Shown here one piece after another: positions 10,892-15,799 of a stretch of DNA of 15,799 bases; position 1 is the stretch's first letter; each line of letters starts with the position of its first letter. The DNA lies in NCBI GenBank assembly GCA_937975745.1, contig CALJUK010000394.1, positions 1-15,799 on the forward strand, read 5' to 3'. The position numbers and the translations under genes are program-made. Source of the DNA: an uncultured Planctomycetaceae bacterium (GTDB lineage Bacteria > Planctomycetota > Planctomycetia > Planctomycetales > Planctomycetaceae). The notes under the pieces were generated by a model, which made no database searches, was not told where the DNA came from, and worked only from the letters and a program-made list of their open reading frames with translations.

Positions 10892-10897
10892 TAGAAT
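10892..10897 (+). promoter_or_regulatory. Possible -10 element for the plus-strand sugar-acid operon
   Basis: TAGAAT matches the TATAAT consensus at five of six positions and sits about 70 bases upstream of the TTG start of the first plus-strand gene. TTGAAG at 10875 is too close to serve as a -35, so the call rests on the -10 alone. Confidence 0.3.
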
Positions 10898-10964
10898 CGG
10901 TGCTTCTCCCCTGTCACAGATTGCCCCGTCGTGACCGACCGGGACCCGTCATTGCCGGTGGAGA

Positions 10965-12125
10965 TTGTCTCGTTCTGGCAGGCAACACATTCGATTGAGA
11001 GTCGAACCGCTGCAAATTGAACGCGTTGAAGTCATCCCATTGGTGGGTGGCACCGTCGACGGTGGCTGGCCACAGGGACACGAGCCGCAAGAGAACCTGC
11101 ACACGCTCATCGAGATCACGACGGACGAAGGTCTCACCGGTGTGGGAAGCTGCTTTACTTCCGGGACACTCGTGCAGGGGGCCGTCAATCTGCTCAAGCC
11201 GCTCCTCCTGAAACAGCCGGCCGAAGAGCCTGAACGCGTCAGCGAGCTACTCCGCCGATCTTCGTTCTGGCAGGGACGAGGAGGGGCCGTCGAGCACGCC
11301 ATCAGCGGTATCGATATCGCGTTGTGGGACATCATGGGAAAGATCTGTCAGCAGCCTGTCTCGCGGTTGCTGGGGGGCAACTATCGGGACCGAATTAAAC
11401 CATACGGGTCCATGTTGTTCGACGAACCGGCGGTCCTCAGCGAACGCCTCAAGGAAACGGTGGCCCGCGGTTTTAAGGCCATCAAACTGGGGTGGCGACC
11501 CTTTGGCCGCCGGGATCACAAGTTTGACGAACTGCTTGTTCGAACGGCACGCGAAACCGTTGGTTCGGATGTCGAACTGATGGTCGATGCCGGCGGTAGC
11601 GAGCAATTCTGGCCACACGGTCTCAACTGGGCTCGGCGGACCGCGCACATGTTGGCCGACTATGACATCGAGTGGTTCGAAGAGCCGCTCCCTCCCGACG
11701 ATATCGAGGGCTACATCGAACTGACACGGCAGTCGCCCGTTCCCATTGCCAGTTGCGAAGTGCTGACTCGGCGGGAGTCGTTCCTCCCGTGGATCGAACG
11801 CCGGGCAGTCGACATCATTCAGCCGGACAGTACCAAAAACGGCGGCCTCAGCGAGACTCGGCGAATTGCCTGGGCGGCTTTCGACCACAATGTGCAGGTG
11901 GTGACTCACGGCTGGAATACGGCTGTCGGACTGGCGGCCGATCTGCAACTGGCCGCAGCCATTCCCGTGGCCCGATACGTCGAATACCTTACACCTTGCG
12001 CCTATCTGGAAGACCTGACCACCGAACCGTTCGTCCTCGATGACGAGGGCTGTCTCAAGATTCCCCAATCGCCGGGGCTGGGAATCGAACTGGATCACGA
12101 GAAGCTCAAGAAGTACCGCGGCTGA
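10965..12125 (+). CDS. Mandelate racemase/muconate lactonizing enzyme family protein (enolase superfamily, MR group)
   Basis: Up to 386 residues. The enolase-superfamily framework is complete: SGIDIALWDIMGK (114-126), the base lysine K174 (KAIKLGW), metal ligands D208 (MVDAGG), E239 (FEEP) and E265 (SCEVL), and the mandelate-racemase-type dyad D288 (QPDSTKNGG) with H315 (VTHGWNTAVG). The first residue of the usual KxK pair is alanine here, as in a number of MR-group acid-sugar dehydratases. An aldonate or uronate-derived dehydratase or epimerase is likely. The start is uncertain: TTG at 10965 has GGAG almost touching it, and TTG at 10995 gives a more family-like N-terminus but also lacks a good ribosome binding site. 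It belongs to a different group from the enolase-superfamily enzyme encoded divergently nearby, so the two are not recent duplicates. First gene of the plus-strand run. Confidence 0.9.
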   Translation: MSRSGRQHIRLRVEPLQIERVEVIPLVGGTVDGGWPQGHEPQENLHTLIEITTDEGLTGVGSCFTSGTLVQGAVNLLKPLLLKQPAEEPERVSELLRRSSFWQGRGGAVEHAISGIDIALWDIMGKICQQPVSRLLGGNYRDRIKPYGSMLFDEPAVLSERLKETVARGFKAIKLGWRPFGRRDHKFDELLVRTARETVGSDVELMVDAGGSEQFWPHGLNWARRTAHMLADYDIEWFEEPLPPDDIEGYIELTRQSPVPIASCEVLTRRESFLPWIERRAVDIIQPDSTKNGGLSETRRIAWAAFDHNVQVVTHGWNTAVGLAADLQLAAAIPVARYVEYLTPCAYLEDLTTEPFVLDDEGCLKIPQSPGLGIELDHEKLKKYRG

Positions 12126-12185
12126 CTTGATCGATGACCGTTCCAGATCCTGGCGCGCTGCGTCTTCGTCCTGTTCAATCGCCTG

Positions 12186-12216
12186 AAGATCGGCCGCCAA
12201 CCGGTCTTAAAAAAAA
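12186..12216 (+). other. Hairpin followed by A8 tract upstream of the creatininase-family gene
   Basis: AAGATCGG (12186-12193) pairs with CCGGTCTT (12201-12208) in an 8-bp stem containing one U-G pair, with a 7-base loop, and eight A residues follow at 12209-12216. Because the tract is A and not T on the transcribed strand, it is not an intrinsic terminator in either direction. It may be an mRNA processing or stability element, or the A-tract may be an upstream element for a local promoter. Confidence 0.4.
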
Positions 12217-12233
12217 TGGCAAATTACGATTCC

Positions 12234-12238
12234 AAGGA
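12234..12238 (+). promoter_or_regulatory. Ribosome binding site deciding the creatininase-family start
   Basis: AAGGA lies 11 bases before the ATG at 12250 but runs into the ATG at 12238, so only the second ATG has a usable spacing. Confidence 0.55.
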
Positions 12239-12249
12239 TGTACACACCC

Positions 12250-13122
12250 ATGACTGACCGAGCGAAGACCGAATACCGCTACGAGAAATTAACCTGGCCG
12301 GAAATCAACGACGCCGTCGAGTTGGGGAAGGTCTGCATTGTTCCCTGCGGAGCCGTCGAACAACACGGCCCCCATCTCCCGCTGGATGTGGACCTGGTTT
12401 GTCCGCTGGGTGTCGCGAATATGGCAGGGCAGTCGGCTCCGGAAGACATCCTGGTGCTACCGATTGTCAGCTACGGGTACACGGGCCATGTGATGGACTT
12501 TCCGGGGACGATCAATTGCCATTACGAGCACTTCATGCGGATGGTGCTCGACATCACAAAGTCGCTTGCCTATCACGGATTCAAGAAGATTATTCTGCTG
12601 AACGGTCATGGTTCGAATATGCCGAACCTCAACCTGGTGGCCCGCCGCGCGAACCTGGAAACGGATGCCGAATGCGTTTTGACCGGCTGGTGGGAACTGC
12701 TGATGGTCGATCCGGAGTTCATGAAGAAATGGCGCGAAAGCAAGTTCCCCGGCGGAATCGCGCATGCGTGCGAACTGGAGACGTCGATGTACCTGTACCT
12801 CGACGAGGAAAACGTGCGGAAGGACAAAATCAAGAACGGCGACATCAGCTTCAACAACGATGGCAGCCCGTTCAACTACGTCGATCTGTATGCCCAGGGG
12901 CCTGGGACAGTCGTCTCGTGGACCAGCAGCTACAGCGAATCGGGGGTTCTGGGCGAGGCCGAACTGGCTACCGCTGAAAAAGGACGCGTCGCCTGCGAAG
13001 AGGCAGCCCGCCAGTTAGTGGCCTACGTGAAGTACTTCAAGAATCGAGCCAAAGACCAACGGCGGGATCTGCACCGTACCAAGCCGACAATGCCCATTCC
13101 CTGGGGCCAGCTCGATCAGTAG
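12250..13122 (+). CDS. Creatininase-family metal-dependent amidohydrolase
   Basis: 290 residues. The start at 12250 is preferred over the in-frame ATG at 12238 because of the AAGGA position. Family motifs are clear: GAVEQHGPHLPLDVD (residues 34-48), with E37, H39 and D48 in the positions of the creatininase metal ligands; LNGHGSN (117-123) with H120; and GIAHACELETSMYLYL near 169-184 with the conserved ELETS. The family includes creatininase, mycofactocin peptidase MftE and other hydrolases of cyclic or small amides and of oxidised sugar rings. Here it lies between an acid-sugar dehydratase gene and a symporter gene, 41 bases before the latter, so a sugar-derived substrate is more likely than creatinine. 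An enzyme opening a cyclic (lactam, lactone or inosose-type) intermediate would fit. No signal peptide, so it is cytoplasmic. Confidence 0.9.
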   Translation: MTDRAKTEYRYEKLTWPEINDAVELGKVCIVPCGAVEQHGPHLPLDVDLVCPLGVANMAGQSAPEDILVLPIVSYGYTGHVMDFPGTINCHYEHFMRMVLDITKSLAYHGFKKIILLNGHGSNMPNLNLVARRANLETDAECVLTGWWELLMVDPEFMKKWRESKFPGGIAHACELETSMYLYLDEENVRKDKIKNGDISFNNDGSPFNYVDLYAQGPGTVVSWTSSYSESGVLGEAELATAEKGRVACEEAARQLVAYVKYFKNRAKDQRRDLHRTKPTMPIPWGQLDQ

Positions 13123-13162
13123 AGTTCCGCAGGCCCACTCTCTTCTGTGATGTGAACATTGC

Positions 13163-14815
13163 ATGACCATACTTGATTGGCTCATCGTTCTGATCGTCAA
13201 CGGTTCGATCATCGCGTACGGCCTGTACCTGGCCCGGAAAACACATACCAGCAGCGAGTGGTTTCTTGCGGCCCGGTCGCTGCCGTGGTGGGCCGTCGGT
13301 CTGTCAATGTTCGCGACGAATGTCGACAATGCCGACTTGGTCGGCGTTTCGGGAATGACCTACAACGAAGGCGTACACGTTCTTTCGGTCTATGCCATCG
13401 GAAGTGCGCTGGGGGGAATCCTGGCGGCATTTCTGATCGTGCCCGAGATGAGTCGCCGCGGAATCTACACCAACGCCGAGTATCTCGAAGCCCGCTTCGG
13501 GCCATCCACACGAATCTTGAGTGCGCTGATCCAGATTCAGTACCGCAGCAGCATGCTGGGAATGATGATCTGGTCGACCTATCTGGTCCTGACGCAACTG
13601 GTCGACATTTCGCCCGCGGCAGCCTGGTCGTTGATTGTTTTCCTGGTTCTGTTGGCCGGATTGTATACCGCGTGGGGTGGCCTGGGTTCTGTCGTCTGGA
13701 CCGACTGCGCTCAGGGACTGGTAATGATGGCCGCAGGGCTGGCGATCTTTGCCGCCGTCTGGGATGCCGCCGGTGGCTGGTCTGGTCTGGAGGCGACGCT
13801 GTCAGCGATTCCGACAGCGGACGGTGGGACGAAGGCCGATTTGTTGCACATCGGCCGATACCAGGGGGACCATGGCGTCATTGCTCCGCTGGTCATCGTG
13901 CTCGGCTGGACGATCATCGGCAGTGGGTACTGGACGGTGAATCACACACAGACCATGCGGCTGATGGGCTCGCGTTCGATCACCGACATGAAGTATGCCG
14001 CAGTCTTCGGCGTGGGACTCAGTCTGCCGATCATGATGATCTCTGCGTGCCTGGGTGTCTTCGGACACGGCATTGCCGACCTGCCCGAGATGGGATCGGC
14101 GGACGAACTGTATCCGTTGCTTGCGAACCGCGTCCTCGGACCAGGGATGAAGGGGTTGGTCGTTGCCGGTGTCGTGGCGGCTGTTGTCAGCACGTTTGAC
14201 TCGATGGGCTCTGCATTGTCGGCCATCTTTACTCGTGACGTCTACGCGCGATTAATCGCACCCGACAAGCCAGATGCCCACTACGTCCTGGTCAGCCGGA
14301 TCGCGACAGCCGGTGTGCTGATGCTGGGCTTTGCTTACTTGCCGTTCATCTGGATGCAGGATCACATGCTGAAGGCATTCACAACGCTGATCCCGGTGTT
14401 TGTGACGCCGCTGTTTACGATCTATCTCGCCGGAGTGCTCACACGGTCCCACCGACGCAGCGGGATTATTGGCCTGCTGTGTGGCTCGGCTTATGGAGTG
14501 ATTGCGCTGGTCGATCGGCAGTTACTCGAACCGGCCGGAATTGAAGGGTTGCCCGTCTGGTTTACGGAACGGTGGGTGGCGCTTCCCTGGTCGATTGTGT
14601 TTACTGTCGTGCCGATGGTCATCACGACGCTGATTCTGGGGAGGGAAGATGTTGCCCAGGACGAACAGTGGACCGAACAGGGCTGGCTGCAACGCAGTCG
14701 CGAAGAACTCCCGCCATTCCCAGAGGAAGATCGTAACAGTCGGATCGGCACAAACCTCGCCGCGGCTGCCTTGATGCTGGTCTCGTGCTGGGTCGTCTTC
14801 GTCTGGTTCTGGTAG
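13163..14815 (+). CDS. Sodium:solute symporter (SSS family)
   Basis: 550 residues with about 13 hydrophobic segments, beginning with DWLIVLIVNGSIIAYGLYLA at residues 5-24. SSS signatures are present: SSEWFLAARSLPWW (30-43), typical of the loop after helix 1; YTAWGGLGSVVWTDCAQG (168-185); and VVSTFDSMGSALSAIFTRDVY (341-361), the helix that carries the second sodium site in SGLT-type transporters. A charged cytoplasmic loop (about 487-525) precedes a last helix ending in WFW at the C-terminus. SGLT-like members import sugars, inositol and sugar acids with sodium. The substrate is inferred from context only. The ribosome binding site is weak, and the gene follows the creatininase-family gene closely, so it is probably in the same transcript. 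It is the only transporter in the window. Confidence 0.93.
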   Translation: MTILDWLIVLIVNGSIIAYGLYLARKTHTSSEWFLAARSLPWWAVGLSMFATNVDNADLVGVSGMTYNEGVHVLSVYAIGSALGGILAAFLIVPEMSRRGIYTNAEYLEARFGPSTRILSALIQIQYRSSMLGMMIWSTYLVLTQLVDISPAAAWSLIVFLVLLAGLYTAWGGLGSVVWTDCAQGLVMMAAGLAIFAAVWDAAGGWSGLEATLSAIPTADGGTKADLLHIGRYQGDHGVIAPLVIVLGWTIIGSGYWTVNHTQTMRLMGSRSITDMKYAAVFGVGLSLPIMMISACLGVFGHGIADLPEMGSADELYPLLANRVLGPGMKGLVVAGVVAAVVSTFDSMGSALSAIFTRDVYARLIAPDKPDAHYVLVSRIATAGVLMLGFAYLPFIWMQDHMLKAFTTLIPVFVTPLFTIYLAGVLTRSHRRSGIIGLLCGSAYGVIALVDRQLLEPAGIEGLPVWFTERWVALPWSIVFTVVPMVITTLILGREDVAQDEQWTEQGWLQRSREELPPFPEEDRNSRIGTNLAAAALMLVSCWVVFVWFW

Positions 14816-14885
14816 TCAAACTTGTGCCGGCATTGCTCTGTTGTTGCGTTCGTCCCGGTTTCTCGACCTGTTTCTGGAATTCCAC

Positions 14886-15799
14886 ATGCAATTGGCCACC
14901 GTGTTGACACCGATGTCCGAAACGAACCTTCGCCTGGCTGCGCAGTGCGGTGTGACGGATGTCGTGGATCGCTATCCCGGAACGACAATCGATGAGGTTC
15001 GGGCCGCCAAATCCAGAGTGGCCGAATACGATCTGAATCTGTCTGTCATCGAGGGCTATCTTCCGATCGAACAGATTAAGCTGGGGCGGGATGACGGCAG
15101 CGAGTTGGAGGAACTGAAGCAACTCGTGCGACATATGGGCCAGGCCGAGATTCCCATCCTGTGTTATAACTTCATGGCGGGGACCGATTGGGTCCGGACT
15201 CGCCTGGACGCGCCTGAACGTGGTGGCGCTCTGGTGACTGGCTTCAACCTGAAGGACGTCCAACAGGCCTTCCTGTTGGGGCATGATTCAATGGGGACCC
15301 CGTACAAACGGGACGAAGAAGTCGTGGCGGCCAATGACCTGTGGCGGCGGTTGGGACGGCTACTGGAAGAGCTGGTCCCGGTGGCAGAGCAGGCCGGTGT
15401 GACTTTGACGATGCATCCGGACGACCCACCGCTGCCAGCACTGTTGGGCAAGTCTCGCATCATGAACAGTGTCGAGTCTTTCGAGAAGCTGATCCAGCTT
15501 GTCCCCAGTCCGCGCAACGCGATCTGCTTCTGTCAGGGAACATTCGCCACGATGGGGGTCGATCTGGTCGATGCAATCCGACGGTTGGGATCACACATCC
15601 GCTACGTCCATTATCGGGACGTGCGGGGTTGTCCCGAGTCGTTCGTCGAAACCTTCCATGACAATGGACCCACCGACATGCCGGCCACCATGCGCGCTTT
15701 GCGGGAAGTCGGCTTCGATGGTCCCATTCGCCCGGACCACGTTCCGCAACTGGTCGGCGACGAAGAGGGCCCGCAGGTCTCCGGCGCCTACTCCCGCCG
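14886..15799 (+). CDS. Mannonate dehydratase (UxuA)-like protein, 3' end outside window
   Basis: Open from the ATG at 14886 to the window edge, at least 304 residues, with no stop. Recognisable UxuA/ManD segments in order: CYNFMAGTDWVRT (about residue 93), TMHPDDPPLP (about 176), ICFCQGT, YVHYRDV and IRPDHVPQ near the end. They supply the His, Cys, His and Asp metal ligands of ManD (MHPDD, FCQG, HYRD, RPDH), so a metal-dependent sugar-acid dehydratase is likely. The part between the DWxRT motif and HPDDPP is about 75 residues, roughly 30 shorter than in E. coli UxuA, and RPDHVPQ replaces the usual RPDHGHQ, so it is a divergent, compact member whose substrate may not be D-mannonate. It starts 70 bases after the symporter, with GGAA inside a 10-base palindrome (14875-14884) as a poor ribosome binding site. 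Confidence 0.87.
   Translation, partial: MQLATVLTPMSETNLRLAAQCGVTDVVDRYPGTTIDEVRAAKSRVAEYDLNLSVIEGYLPIEQIKLGRDDGSELEELKQLVRHMGQAEIPILCYNFMAGTDWVRTRLDAPERGGALVTGFNLKDVQQAFLLGHDSMGTPYKRDEEVVAANDLWRRLGRLLEELVPVAEQAGVTLTMHPDDPPLPALLGKSRIMNSVESFEKLIQLVPSPRNAICFCQGTFATMGVDLVDAIRRLGSHIRYVHYRDVRGCPESFVETFHDNGPTDMPATMRALREVGFDGPIRPDHVPQLVGDEEGPQVSGAYSR

Larger units (their letters stand above)
10648..10964. promoter_or_regulatory. Divergent intergenic control region of the sugar-acid locus
   Basis: 317 bases separate the two divergent gene runs and hold no convincing gene. The region must contain promoters for both directions. Inside it are two short inverted repeats (10730-10746 and 10771-10788) and a TAGAAT box at 10892-10897 facing the plus-strand genes. 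No consensus -35 is visible for either direction. No regulator gene is adjacent. Confidence 0.6.

Noticed and set aside
11247..12200. Minus-strand open frame of 317 codons opposite the mandelate-racemase-like gene
   Set aside because: The plus strand carries every enolase-superfamily catalytic residue; the minus frame has no family features.
13177..14199. Overlapping plus-strand frame of 340 codons within the symporter gene
   Set aside because: Arg/Gly-rich out-of-frame translation of the transmembrane protein, with no domain.

Overview
The window looks like a chromosomal segment of a planctomycete (Planctomycetaceae-type). The main reason is its left end: a large surface/cytochrome-like protein with DUF1549 (PSCyt2) and DUF1553 (PSD1) domains followed by a Tat-exported DUF1501 protein, a pair that is a hallmark of that phylum. 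Moderately GC-rich sequence, frequent GTG/TTG starts and weak promoter consensus fit. No rRNA, tRNA, CRISPR array, transposase, integrase or phage gene is visible.

Layout. (1) Positions 1-4647, plus strand: DUF1549/DUF1553 protein (5' end outside the window) and DUF1501 protein, closed by a clear intrinsic terminator with a UUCG tetraloop (4689-4721). (2) 4852-5313, plus strand: a small Nudix-fold-like protein whose stop lies 4 bases from the stop of a convergent gene. (3) 5318-10647, minus strand, read right to left: ceramidase-like metallohydrolase, galactonate-dehydratase-like enolase-superfamily enzyme (GTGA overlap with the former), DapA/NanA-family aldolase or dehydratase, and a propionate/acetate CoA-transferase. 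(4) 10648-10964: a divergent control region of 317 bases with two short inverted repeats. (5) 10965 to the right edge, plus strand: a mandelate-racemase-group enolase-superfamily enzyme, a creatininase-family amidohydrolase, a sodium:solute symporter and a mannonate-dehydratase (UxuA)-like gene cut by the window edge.

Reading. Regions 3-5 form a divergent locus that looks like a catabolic island for a sugar acid or a derivatised (amide, lactam or lactone) sugar. The symporter would import it. Two metal-dependent hydrolases with amidase-type ancestry (ceramidase-like and creatininase-like) could open or deacylate it. Up to three acid-sugar dehydratases/epimerases from two unrelated superfamilies would convert the aldonate to a 2-keto-3-deoxy acid. 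The DapA-family enzyme would cleave or dehydrate that product, and the CoA-transferase could activate a short-chain acid. The family assignments are strong; the substrate, the pathway order and the involvement of the CoA-transferase are inference. No dehydrogenase, sugar-acid kinase or transcription factor for the locus is in the window, so the cluster probably continues to the right.
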